A DNA stretch of 62,914 bases from Bacteroidales bacterium (lineage in GTDB: Bacteria > Bacteroidota > Bacteroidia > Bacteroidales > JAIPAH01), in contig JAIPBX010000004.1 of NCBI GenBank assembly GCA_021738485.1, positions 1 to 62,914 on the forward strand, read 5' to 3'. The notes beneath the pieces are model-generated. The model saw nothing but the letters and a program-made list of their open reading frames with translations. It did no database searches and was not told the DNA's origin. The position numbers were made by a program, and so were the translations under genes. Shown one piece after another: positions 8,625 through 17,372 of this stretch (position 1 is its first letter; every line of letters starts with the position of its first letter).

Positions 8625-10601
8625 TTACTCCTTTTTGTCTGGACCTAAATTCAGATAATAATTGGCTTTTTTCATATTACCCTTCTTCTTGAAGTGCCGA
8701 TAAAGGTTTTTGTTCAATTGCTTGTTTCCGGGATTCAGCCGGGCGGCTTTTTCAAAATATGTGACCGCCTTGGTGGTATCGCCGCTTTGCAAGAGGAAGT
8801 TGCCCATGTTAAAATAAGCCTCGGCATTATCGGGCTGAAATTCAAGAATTTTTTTATTCCACCGTAAGGCTTTCTCCAAGCTGTCCTGCTTGAAAGCCAT
8901 CTTACTGATCCTCGAATGTACACCTACATGTTCCGGTCTGAATTCCAGGTATTTCTTATAATATTTTTCGGCTTTTTGGTATTTCTTATGCGTATGATTT
9001 AAATAGCCCAGGTTATAATAAGCTTTTTGTAAATCAGGATTGATATTAATAGCCTTATTAAAAAGTTTTCGGGCCATAGGATAATTGTCTTTAACGACCA
9101 TATAAATCTCACCTAACTGGTTCCAAGCCTGGAAATAATCCGGATAGATTTCAATGGCCCGCTTAAAGTGCTTCACCATTAACTGAATTTTAGGCTGACC
9201 CTCTTTTTTATTGTAAGTCTTATTTGTCACCACATTGTTTTTCAGGGTCAAGCCATAGAGAAAATTAGCTTTCGCTGATTTATCCAGATGCGAAATATCA
9301 CTTTGAATCAATGTAAGCTGATCCTTCCAGTCTGTGTTTCTTGCTATCGTCTTCACCGTGGCCGGAATCAGTATAATAAGGGATAACCCTATCAAAGCAT
9401 ACTCTTTTTTCTCCTTCAGATATTTATGAAAAGGATTGCTTTTAGCGATCCTGAAAAGAAGATATACCACGCCAATACTTAATGCCAGTACCGGCGCAAA
9501 TAAAAACCTTTCGGCGACAATCCCCATTACAGGCTTCACCATATTAGCATAGATAGAAATAGTAATAAAGTAAAAAAGGATAGCAAAGGAAAGCAGCTTC
9601 TTCTTCCTGATTGTATAAATGGCATAAGCCAACAATGCCAAATGGATTACAATAGATATAATCACCTCCGGTTGGGCAAAATTCACGATCGGCAATTCAT
9701 TATATCCATAGTAAAAAAGCAGCGGATGAGGATAGAGCAATTTCCCGAGGTAAAACAACAATACTGAGAAGCCGGTAGAAATATGCAGCCATTTGTTATT
9801 TTCAAAGAGCAGGGGATTCTCAATCAGCAAAGTCTCCCTTTCAGGCGAAGGGAGGAATAGCATGCGCGGAACAAAGCGGGCAATAATCACAATCACCAAA
9901 GCTCCAGCTGTTATTAACACCAGACGGCGGACATTCACATCCCGGAAAAAATATAACACCAGAGGAAAAACAGCGAGATAAACCATGGCCGACGCTTTCG
10001 ACAGATAGGCCAGCAGGAAAAACAGCAGTCCTATCAGAAGTTGCTTTAGCTTTCGGAAATCATAATATTTCAAAAATGCGCCAAGCGCCAAAAAAGCAAA
10101 AAGAAAAGCCAGCAGTTCATCCCGGTTTTTCAAGCTGCTCACCACCTCCGTATGGACCGGATGGGCGGCGAATATAAGGACTACCAAAAGCGGAAATAAT
10201 CTGTTATAGTCTTTCAACAATTTGCTAAGCAACTGAAAAAGCACTAAAAGTACCAGCGCATACAAAACAAGGTTGATAAAATGGCTGACATGAGGTGCAT
10301 TGCCAAAAACCTCGTTTTCAATGGCGAATGTGGTCTTAACAATAGGGCGATACCCAAAGCGCATATCGCTTCCATCATCAGCCTGAACATTAGCATAGAG
10401 GGAAGTAAATATTTCAGGGATACCACTTATTCCTTCATTCACCTGGGGGTTATTATCCGTAACGTAGACATCATCCAGGGAGTAATTGTTAGGGATCGTA
10501 TTTCCATATAGAATGAATGCAAAAGCCACAATCATAAAGAAAGCCCATGTTTTCCAGGTTAATACCGGTTTTGTTACTCGTTTCTTGCTCATTGTATCCA
10601 T
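8625..10601 (-). CDS. polytopic membrane protein with C-terminal TPR repeats (TMTC/GT-C-like)
   Basis: A 658-residue protein. The first ~430 residues hold around ten hydrophobic segments, and the rest is hydrophilic with about five tetratricopeptide repeats (for example AWNQLGEIYMVVKDNYPMAR and AYFNMGNFLLQSGDTTKAV). Just after the first membrane segment lies NNYSLDDVYVTDN, whose Asp-Asp pair in the first periplasmic loop resembles the metal/lipid-phosphate site of GT-C glycosyltransferases. The whole protein resembles TMTC-like TPR membrane proteins, so a protein O-glycosylation role is possible but unproven. Its start abuts the mutS stop and it is followed three bases later by the acyl-CoA ligase. 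A second start, four codons downstream (MSKKRV), is possible. Confidence 0.8.
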   Translation of the reverse strand: MDTMSKKRVTKPVLTWKTWAFFMIVAFAFILYGNTIPNNYSLDDVYVTDNNPQVNEGISGIPEIFTSLYANVQADDGSDMRFGYRPIVKTTFAIENEVFGNAPHVSHFINLVLYALVLLVLFQLLSKLLKDYNRLFPLLVVLIFAAHPVHTEVVSSLKNRDELLAFLFAFLALGAFLKYYDFRKLKQLLIGLLFFLLAYLSKASAMVYLAVFPLVLYFFRDVNVRRLVLITAGALVIVIIARFVPRMLFLPSPERETLLIENPLLFENNKWLHISTGFSVLLFYLGKLLYPHPLLFYYGYNELPIVNFAQPEVIISIVIHLALLAYAIYTIRKKKLLSFAILFYFITISIYANMVKPVMGIVAERFLFAPVLALSIGVVYLLFRIAKSNPFHKYLKEKKEYALIGLSLIILIPATVKTIARNTDWKDQLTLIQSDISHLDKSAKANFLYGLTLKNNVVTNKTYNKKEGQPKIQLMVKHFKRAIEIYPDYFQAWNQLGEIYMVVKDNYPMARKLFNKAININPDLQKAYYNLGYLNHTHKKYQKAEKYYKKYLEFRPEHVGVHSRISKMAFKQDSLEKALRWNKKILEFQPDNAEAYFNMGNFLLQSGDTTKAVTYFEKAARLNPGNKQLNKNLYRHFKKKGNMKKANYYLNLGPDKKE

Positions 10602-13226
10602 CTATTTATCGCTGATTAATTTCTTTATTTCATTTAGTTTCATCAATGCTTCCACCGGTGTCAATGTATTGACATCGGTATTAAGAATGTCGTCCCTGAT
10701 TTGTTCCAGCAGCGGATCATTGAGTTGGATAAAACTCAACTGGTAATCATCTGCTACCGTTTGCTCTTGCTTCTCCGAGGTAAGTTTATTATCCGCATGC
10801 GACTCTTCCAGTTTCCTGAGGAGCTTCTCGGCTCGCTCCAGAACGGACTGAGGCATCCCGGCCATCTTAGCCACATGGATCCCAAAACTGTGAGCACTGC
10901 CTCCTGGTTTAAACTTGCGAAGGAAAAGAATTTTATTTTGCACCTCTTTGACCGAAATATGGTAATTCTTTATCCGTGGTAAACGCGACGCCATCTCATT
11001 TAACTCATGGTAATGGGTGGCAAACAAAACCTTGGGCTTGTACAGCGGATGTTCATGCAAATATTCGGCAATTGACCAAGCAATAGAGATGCCATCATAA
11101 GTACTGGTTCCCCGCCCGATTTCATCCAGAAGGATCAGGCTACGGTTAGAGATATTATTCAAAATGCTGGCTGTCTCATTCATCTCTACCATAAAAGTCG
11201 ATTCTCCGCTGGAGATGTTATCGGAAGCCCCCACACGCGTGAACAGCTTGTCAAACAGTCCCAGGCGGGCTTCTGTGGCAGGGACGAAACAACCCATCTG
11301 GGCTAGAAGAACAATCAGGGCGGTTTGCCTTAACAGGGCTGATTTTCCCGACATATTGGGCCCGGTAACGATAATAATTTGCTGGCTATCTTTGTCAAGA
11401 TAAACATCATTGGCCACATACTCCTCATCCTCGGGGAGCTGCCTTTCAATCACAGGATGGCGGGCCGCTTTAATATCCAAAACATAGGAATCATCTATCT
11501 GCGGTTTGGTGTAGCTTTGCCTATGCGACTGACGGGCAAAAGAAAGCAACACATCGAGCTTAGCAATCAGATTGGCGTTGAGCTGTATAGGCTCGATATA
11601 TTCTGCTACAGCAAATACTAATTCACGGAAAAGCTTCTCCTCCAGTTCCAGGATTTTATCCTCCGCCTCCAGGATTTTTTGTTCCAGCTCTTTCAGTTCC
11701 TCCGTGATATAGCGTTCGGAGCTTACCAGGGTCTGTTTGCGGTGCCATTCGGGGGGGACTTTATCCTTATAAATATTCCTTACTTCCAGGTAATAACCAA
11801 AGACGCTGTTATATCCAATCTTAAGAGAAGAAATCCCCGTATTTTTAATTTCCCTGCTTTTGATAGAATCCAGGTAATCCTTGCTGGAGGTGACCAGATT
11901 TCTGTATTCATCCAGCTCCGACGAAACCCCGTCAGCCATAACATTCCCTTTGCTGACCAAAGCAGGCGGTTCTTCCTTGATATGCTCGCCAATTTTTTTA
12001 GCAATGGAAGTGCAATCACTAAATTGTTGACCTATCTTTTGAAGCGCTTCATTATCCGATTTTTCGCAGAATTCTCTTACAGGGGCAATTTCATCGACAG
12101 CACTTTTCAGCTTAAGAATCTCCCGCGGGTTGATGCGACCTGTCGAGACTTTGGTGATCAGGCGTTCCAAATCCCCTATTTGATCAATACGCTGAGACAA
12201 ACTCTCCATCTCCTCCACGTTCTGCATGAAATATTCCACCATCGAAAGCCTTTCTTGTATGGCTTGTTTATGTTTCAGCGGAAAAATCATCCAGCGTTTC
12301 AATAAGCGCGAGCCCATGGGAGTGACTGTGTTATCAATAACACTCAACAAAGAAGCCCCCCCTTCGGCAGCAGGCTGAAAAAGCTCCAGGTTACGGATTG
12401 TAAACCGATCGAGCCACACATAATCATCTGCCTCAATCCGCGAGATTTTGGTAATATGTTTTACTTTATCATGATGGGTTTCCGCCAGGTAATGCAATAC
12501 GGCTCCGGCAGCTATAATCCCGTTTTCCTGCTTTTCCACACCGAAACCTTTCAAAGAGGTGACTTCAAAATGCTTTAACAATAAATCCCTGCCAAAATCT
12601 ATCGTAAAGACCCAATCATCAAACGTCTTTGTAAGATACTTGTCACCGAATAATTCAAAAAAACGCTCTCTTTTATCTTTTTGCACAATCACTTCCGAAG
12701 GATTAAACGACTGGATCAACTTATCGATATAATCAAGGCTTCCTTCCGCCAGGTAAAATTCTCCTGTCGATACATCTAAAAAGGAAATACCTGCATACTC
12801 TGTACTTAAATGAAGACTGGCCAAAAAATTATTCTCCTTATTTTCAAGGACCTGGTCATTGTAGGCTACCCCGGGAGTTACCAATTCCGTCACACCCCTT
12901 TTCACTATCTTTTTAGCTTGCCTGGGGTCTTCCAGTTGATCACATATAGCCACTCTTTCGCCGGCGCGGACCAACTTAGGCAAATAACTTTCCAGTGCAT
13001 GATGCGGAAAGCCGGCGAGGTCTACCTGTGAAGCCGCCCCGTTGGAGCGTTTGGTTAGAATGATCCCCAATATCCTGGCGGTTTTATGCGCATCCTCACC
13101 AAAGGTTTCATAAAAATCTCCTACACGAAACAATAATAAAGCATCCGGATATTTGGATTTTACCGAATAATATTGTTTCATCAAAGGCGTTTCCGTGATA
13201 TCGGTTTTTTCCGTTTTCTTAGCCAA
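10602..13226 (-). CDS. mutS: DNA mismatch repair protein MutS
   Basis: An 874-residue, full-length MutS1. The mismatch-wedging Phe-x-Glu motif is Phe38-Tyr39-Glu40 in [13 protein letters not shown]. The connector, lever/clamp and ATPase domains follow in order. Walker A, GPNMSGKS, is at 622-629, and the Walker B/signature region contains [17 protein letters not shown]. The dimer recognises base mismatches and small loops and recruits MutL. The C-terminus carries the usual helical extension ([22 protein letters not shown]). It leads an operon with the membrane-TPR and acyl-CoA ligase genes. A good promoter (TTG-N18-TAACTTTG) sits about 20 bases upstream of the ATG. Confidence 0.97.
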   Translation of the reverse strand: MAKKTEKTDITETPLMKQYYSVKSKYPDALLLFRVGDFYETFGEDAHKTARILGIILTKRSNGAASQVDLAGFPHHALESYLPKLVRAGERVAICDQLEDPRQAKKIVKRGVTELVTPGVAYNDQVLENKENNFLASLHLSTEYAGISFLDVSTGEFYLAEGSLDYIDKLIQSFNPSEVIVQKDKRERFFELFGDKYLTKTFDDWVFTIDFGRDLLLKHFEVTSLKGFGVEKQENGIIAAGAVLHYLAETHHDKVKHITKISRIEADDYVWLDRFTIRNLELFQPAAEGGASLLSVIDNTVTPMGSRLLKRWMIFPLKHKQAIQERLSMVEYFMQNVEEMESLSQRIDQIGDLERLITKVSTGRINPREILKLKSAVDEIAPVREFCEKSDNEALQKIGQQFSDCTSIAKKIGEHIKEEPPALVSKGNVMADGVSSELDEYRNLVTSSKDYLDSIKSREIKNTGISSLKIGYNSVFGYYLEVRNIYKDKVPPEWHRKQTLVSSERYITEELKELEQKILEAEDKILELEEKLFRELVFAVAEYIEPIQLNANLIAKLDVLLSFARQSHRQSYTKPQIDDSYVLDIKAARHPVIERQLPEDEEYVANDVYLDKDSQQIIIVTGPNMSGKSALLRQTALIVLLAQMGCFVPATEARLGLFDKLFTRVGASDNISSGESTFMVEMNETASILNNISNRSLILLDEIGRGTSTYDGISIAWSIAEYLHEHPLYKPKVLFATHYHELNEMASRLPRIKNYHISVKEVQNKILFLRKFKPGGSAHSFGIHVAKMAGMPQSVLERAEKLLRKLEESHADNKLTSEKQEQTVADDYQLSFIQLNDPLLEQIRDDILNTDVNTLTPVEALMKLNEIKKLISDK

Positions 13227-13245
13227 GGCTTCCTATTTTGATCCA

Positions 13246-13274
13246 CAAAGTTAAAATTATAAATGAAAGATCAA
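13246..13274 (-). promoter_or_regulatory. promoter of the mutS operon
   Basis: On the minus strand TTG (13274-13272) is followed after 18 bases by TAACTTTG (13253-13246). This fits the Bacteroidota -33/-7 pattern. The predicted start of transcription lies a few bases before the mutS ATG at 13226. Confidence 0.65.
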
Positions 13275-13313
13275 CCGTTGGTAAACCACCTGATTTTATT
13301 GGTGGGTATTCCT

Positions 13314-13321
13314 TATTTTTG
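13314..13321 (+). promoter_or_regulatory. -7 box for the RNA methyltransferase gene
   Basis: TATTTTTG matches TAnnTTTG and ends 21 bases before the ATG at 13343. Because transcription would begin downstream of 13238, it supports the 13343 start over the more upstream in-frame ATG. Confidence 0.5.
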
Positions 13322-13342
13322 CATCATCAAAACCAACAAACC

Positions 13343-13885
13343 ATGCGCAAACTGGAAAATCGTGAACTGAATCGTTTATCGGTGGAAGAATTCAAAAAAA
13401 AACCTAAAAATCCTGTTGTGATAGTTCTGGAGAATATTCGCAGCGCCAATAACGTAGGTTCCACATTTCGTACCGCCGATGCTTTTTTGGCTGCATCGAT
13501 ACACATTTGTGGTATCACACCTTACCCCCCTAACCGGGATATCCAAAAAACAGCTATTGGTGCAACACAGACGGTTTCATGGAGATATTTCTCATCAGCA
13601 TACGAATCTTTAAAAACCCTCCGGGAGCAGAGCTACAGCATATTCGCGGTAGAGCAATGCGAAGAAAGCAAATCATTAAGTGATTTTCAGGTCACATCTT
13701 CACAAAATACAGCTTTCATTTTCGGAAATGAGGTATCTGGCGTATCACAGGAAATTATTGATATGTGCGACGGATGCCTGGAAATACCTCAATGGGGGAC
13801 AAAACATTCTCTGAATATTTCCGTAAGCGTGGGAGTCGTTTTATGGGAATATGTCAGCCAGGTTAATCACCTTGCAAAAAAGTAA
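13343..13885 (+). CDS. SpoU/TrmH-family RNA 2'-O-methyltransferase
   Basis: A 180-residue SPOUT methyltransferase that uses SAM to methylate a ribose 2'-OH in tRNA or rRNA. All three family motifs are present: ENIRSANNVGSTFRTADAF (motif 1, with the conserved Asn and Arg), FIFGNEVSGVSQEI (motif 2) and IPQWGTKHSLNISVSVGV (motif 3). The protein is short and has no N-terminal substrate-binding extension, unlike RlmB. I start it at 13343 (MRKLENREL) because the frame upstream is low-complexity and the -7 box lies inside it. Its last 19 bases overlap the convergent beta-barrel gene. The exact RNA target is not readable from sequence. Confidence 0.88.
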   Translation: MRKLENRELNRLSVEEFKKKPKNPVVIVLENIRSANNVGSTFRTADAFLAASIHICGITPYPPNRDIQKTAIGATQTVSWRYFSSAYESLKTLREQSYSIFAVEQCEESKSLSDFQVTSSQNTAFIFGNEVSGVSQEIIDMCDGCLEIPQWGTKHSLNISVSVGVVLWEYVSQVNHLAKK

Positions 13886-14574
13886 GCCACTCCCAGGGAA
13901 TAAAACCCAAAAAAATCATTACCAAATTCTCTGTCCCGGTAACTATCAACCATATCACTCCCGGTGAAATGTACTCCCCCGTTAAGCGTCAGGTAATATC
14001 TGTCTTTTGCCCGTTGCCAGAAAGCCGGATCTTTTTTATTTAATTTAAACATCACGGTAAGCTCAATGGGGAAGGTCCCCACACTTCCGGAAGATTTTCC
14101 CATTTCATAATTATCCGGATTCAATTCCACCACTCTGCTCTCTTCAAATTTTTTTAGGTCTGTAGTATAATAAAGCCTTCCGTACCCAAAATCAAAAAAT
14201 ACCTTTAACCGATTAGCCAACCGTTCGGATAAATTATCGTCAATAACTCTCTGAAAAGAGAGTTTTATAATTGCCGAAACCTCAGAATTATTCCCCAGAA
14301 AGCGCAGGTTTTTTTCAGGATGCGAACCGGCAAGCAATGAATAATTATACCCGAATTGAAGACCGGTAACCTCATTCAAAAAGAAACCCAGCTTAAATTG
14401 TCCGCCAGGCTGAATTTCAGAATATTCCATTGTAGAAGGTGCAAAATCATATCGTTTTACATCCCCGTATGTGATACTCATACCTGCATCAATCTCCGCA
14501 AAGGCTCCATAATATTTTTGCCCCTGGAGTAAAGACGTTAAACACAAAAAAATAAAGGTTATAAAATATCTCAC
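13867..14574 (-). CDS. outer membrane beta-barrel-like protein, function unknown
   Basis: A 235-residue protein starting at a GTG codon (14574-14572). It begins with a clear signal peptide, RYFITFIFLCLTSLLQGQ, which decides the start. The mature part alternates polar and aromatic residues (FKLGFFLNEVTGLQFGYNYSL, FFGFYSLGVAYFFAR) and ends in aromatic-Ala-Arg, as small beta-barrels do. This is consistent with a porin-like or OmpW-like outer-membrane barrel of eight or so strands, but I recognise no specific family. It faces away from the large barrel/OmpA/TPR gene at 14766, and its 3' end overlaps the methyltransferase gene by 19 bases in convergent orientation. Confidence 0.7.
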   Translation of the reverse strand: MRYFITFIFLCLTSLLQGQKYYGAFAEIDAGMSITYGDVKRYDFAPSTMEYSEIQPGGQFKLGFFLNEVTGLQFGYNYSLLAGSHPEKNLRFLGNNSEVSAIIKLSFQRVIDDNLSERLANRLKVFFDFGYGRLYYTTDLKKFEESRVVELNPDNYEMGKSSGSVGTFPIELTVMFKLNKKDPAFWQRAKDRYYLTLNGGVHFTGSDMVDSYRDREFGNDFFGFYSLGVAYFFAR

Positions 14575-14643
14575 GCACTAAAAAATTTTTATAAAAACAT
14601 TAATGAACTTGATTATGTTTTATGATTGTATTCGTTATTTTTT

Positions 14644-14651
14644 TAAATTTG
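14644..14651 (+). promoter_or_regulatory. possible -7 box upstream of the barrel/OmpA/TPR gene
   Basis: TAAATTTG matches TAnnTTTG and is followed by an A/T-rich leader of about 110 bases before the ATG at 14766. The region is very AT-rich, so a chance match is quite possible. Confidence 0.3.
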
Positions 14652-14765
14652 TTACATAAAGGAAAATTTTTTTTATATTTAAATTTTATTATAAAAGACA
14701 TATTAACTTCAGGAATACTAAACAGAAAATTACGAACCTTAAAAAATTATAAAAACCACATCACT

Positions 14766-17237
14766 ATGAAAAAGTCAAGTTTTACGATTAAAGGAACGGC
14801 AACAGTAATCATGTTATTACTTATGCCGATTTTATTTTTCGGACAAAATCAAGGAAATAATAAAAGCAACTCATTTGCCAGACATTGGTATATTTCACTG
14901 AATGGTGGCATATCTCAATTCTGGGGAGATGTTCAAGACCAAAATCCTTTTGAAAAAATTTCTGAAGATAAGTTCATGGGCGGTTTAGCCATAGGACACC
15001 AATTCTCACCTGTATTTGGACTGAGAGGAAATGTGCAATACGGCTCACTATACAGTACTAAATATAAAGACATCTCACCGGATTACGAAATGGAAGCTTC
15101 TCCATTATTAGATTACAGCCTTCAGGCAACCGTCAGCTTAGTAAATCTTTTCTCTGATTATAACCCTGACAGAAAGCTGGACTTGTATGGCTTTGCCGGT
15201 TTGGGCTTTTCTAACTGGGAAACCGAATGGCGAAACAAAAATACCGGACAGGTATTAGGTTCCAATGGTGGCGTTGATGCGTCCAGTGGACTTTTCGGAT
15301 TAACCACCGAAGGTTATATCCCCGTAGGAGCAGGCCTGTCCTATAAATTGAACGATACTTTTACCCTCGGCTTAGAACAGTTATGGAATGGTGTAAATAC
15401 AGATATTCTCGATGCTCAAGAAGGCGGTTTTGATTATGATATCTACTCCAATACGCGCCTTAACCTGAAAATGAATGTAGGTCAATTTGGTGGCTTGGGT
15501 AAGATGGTTCGCAATTTCGACCAGGTGGATTATGATGTGAAACCCGAAGTAGTAGAGCGACACGGGGATGAAGTAAAATTCACCCTCAGTGGCAATATTC
15601 CGGAAAACTATTTCAGCTCTAAAGCCGCGATGAAGATTCGTCCAAAAGTGGTCTACAACGATGAAGCAAAAGAATTAGAGCCTGTTTTCCTGCGTGGTGA
15701 AAAAGTAAGTGGCGATGGTAAAATTATCACTTCAGACGGAGGCACATTCTCAAAAGATTATTCCTATCAGTTTAAAGAGGGCATGGAAGATGCCGAAATC
15801 AAAATAGAAACAATGGCCTTTCTCCCAAAAGGGAATCCGGTGAATGAAGACGCCACAAACAACAACATTAAGGAAAACTATAAATCTGAAATGCTCCCCG
15901 AAAGGAAGCTTGCCGATGGAACCATTGTTACTGGGCAACGAATCGTATTTGAGCCAAGCAAAGCCTCAAACAAAGCCATGGAAAACGTCAATTCGCCGGA
16001 GTATGGCTTATTAGCAAAGCATGGCTACGAAAAAGAAACGATTATTTCTGATAAGGCTACAGTCTATTTCAAAATTAACCTGGCTTATCTCAACTGGAGA
16101 CTCCCGCTGAACGTTAACCGGAATGCCAAAGAAGACGTAGACAAATTAAAGCAGTTTTTGGATAAAGGATGGAAAATCAAAAATATAGAACTGAATGCAT
16201 GGGCTTCACCGGAAGGACCTGTTGACTTTAACTCAAAACTGTCAAAAGACAGAGCTGAAAAAGGAATGGACATCCTTGAAGGTTTGTTTGACGATCTTGG
16301 TATGGACATGGAAGAAGTAACTATTGATAAACAATCCAAGGGTGAAGATTGGAACGGTTTTATGGATGCAGTGGAAAAATCCAATATTGAAGATAAAGAC
16401 ATTATCCTTAATGTTGTGCGTTCACAGCCAAACCTGAAAAAGCGAGAGCAGGAAATAAGAAATATGTCGATAGTGTATAAAGAAGTAGAAGAAAAAATTC
16501 TTCCTCCTTTACGTAGGGTTGAGATGAAAGTTAACAGTTTCGAGCCCAAGCACACTGACGAAGAAATAGCACAAATGGCTATGGATGACGCCGAGTCGCT
16601 CGAGAAAAATGAGTTGCTCTATTCGGCCACACTGCATGACGATATCGACAAAAAACTTGAAATCTATAATAAGGCTAAAGAGCTATTCCCCGAATGCGCC
16701 AGGGCTTATAACAATGCCGGCCACATTTACATGATGAAAGGGGAATACGATAAGGCTAAAACAGATTTACAAAAAGCAGAAAATATTGCACCTGAACATG
16801 GCGGAGTACTGAATAATCTTGGTATCGTTGCGGCGATAGAAGGTGATTGGGATAAAGCTGAAGAGTACTTTACAAAAGCCCGCGAGCAAGGTGTCAACAC
16901 AAGCTACTACATGGGCGTTCTCAACATCGCTAATGGCAAATATGATAAAGCCCTGCAGCAAATGAAGCGCAAAGATTGCGATTACAATGTAGCCCTCGCG
17001 CAGATGGTATCAGGCAATACCGGTAAAGCAGTTTCTACACTTGAGTGTGTGCCTGAAAGCGCAGAAAAGCATTATCTTATGGCAGTTGCCGGAGCACGGC
17101 AAGACAATAAGGACATGGCTTTTGAGAATCTTGTGAAAGCAGTTAAAGCCGACCCTTCATATAAAAAGACGGCTAAAACAGACAAAGAATTTATAGAATA
17201 CTTTGATATGCCTGACTTTAAAAGCCTTGTAAAATAA
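14766..17237 (+). CDS. outer membrane protein: beta-barrel + OmpA-like domain + TPR repeats
   Basis: An 823-residue protein starting at MKKSSFTIKG with a signal peptide ending near ILFFGQ. Residues ~30-250 look like an OMP beta-barrel (HWYISLNGGISQFWGD, GLRGNVQYGSLYS). From about residue 255 the protein is a near-complete paralogue of the next gene. That region has a linker sandwich (VVERHGDEVKFTLSGNIPENY), an OmpA-like module with AWASPEG and VRSQPNLKKREQEIRNM, then about four TPR-like helices (AYNNAGHIYMMKGEYDKAKTD). OmpA-like modules often bind peptidoglycan, so it may tether or organise the envelope. It ends at a strong terminator. The more upstream in-frame ATG at 14622 encodes only non-signal sequence and I rejected it. 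Confidence 0.8.
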   Translation: MKKSSFTIKGTATVIMLLLMPILFFGQNQGNNKSNSFARHWYISLNGGISQFWGDVQDQNPFEKISEDKFMGGLAIGHQFSPVFGLRGNVQYGSLYSTKYKDISPDYEMEASPLLDYSLQATVSLVNLFSDYNPDRKLDLYGFAGLGFSNWETEWRNKNTGQVLGSNGGVDASSGLFGLTTEGYIPVGAGLSYKLNDTFTLGLEQLWNGVNTDILDAQEGGFDYDIYSNTRLNLKMNVGQFGGLGKMVRNFDQVDYDVKPEVVERHGDEVKFTLSGNIPENYFSSKAAMKIRPKVVYNDEAKELEPVFLRGEKVSGDGKIITSDGGTFSKDYSYQFKEGMEDAEIKIETMAFLPKGNPVNEDATNNNIKENYKSEMLPERKLADGTIVTGQRIVFEPSKASNKAMENVNSPEYGLLAKHGYEKETIISDKATVYFKINLAYLNWRLPLNVNRNAKEDVDKLKQFLDKGWKIKNIELNAWASPEGPVDFNSKLSKDRAEKGMDILEGLFDDLGMDMEEVTIDKQSKGEDWNGFMDAVEKSNIEDKDIILNVVRSQPNLKKREQEIRNMSIVYKEVEEKILPPLRRVEMKVNSFEPKHTDEEIAQMAMDDAESLEKNELLYSATLHDDIDKKLEIYNKAKELFPECARAYNNAGHIYMMKGEYDKAKTDLQKAENIAPEHGGVLNNLGIVAAIEGDWDKAEEYFTKAREQGVNTSYYMGVLNIANGKYDKALQQMKRKDCDYNVALAQMVSGNTGKAVSTLECVPESAEKHYLMAVAGARQDNKDMAFENLVKAVKADPSYKKTAKTDKEFIEYFDMPDFKSLVK

Positions 17238-17252
17238 TTGTACCTCAAAACT

Positions 17253-17290
17253 AAAAAAGACCGTCTCAAAATTGAGACGGTCTTTTTTTT
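17253..17290 (+). terminator. strong rho-independent terminator
   Basis: GACCGTCTCAA (17259-17269) pairs perfectly with TTGAGACGGTC (17272-17282) and is followed by eight T. It lies 15-20 bases after the stop of the 823-residue envelope protein. The A-run on the left makes it work in both directions. Confidence 0.93.
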
Positions 17291-17330
17291 GCCTCCCGCC
17301 ATTTCATTTTAATAAATCGCAATCTTTTCA

Positions 17331-17338
17331 TAATTTCG
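17331..17338 (+). promoter_or_regulatory. possible -7 box of the OmpA/TPR lipoprotein gene
   Basis: TAATTTCG differs from TAnnTTTG at one base. It sits between the terminator of the preceding gene and the ATG at 17373, so an independent promoter is expected in this short gap. Confidence 0.4.
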
Positions 17339-17372
17339 TTCACTTGGAGTATTAACAAAAATCAAATTACAA

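Noticed and set aside
11679..12305. Plus-strand frame of 208 codons
   Set aside because: It is antisense to the core of mutS.
14622..14765. Upstream start of the barrel/OmpA/TPR gene at 14622
   Set aside because: The extra 48 residues precede a clean signal peptide beginning at 14766 and come from AT-rich leader DNA.
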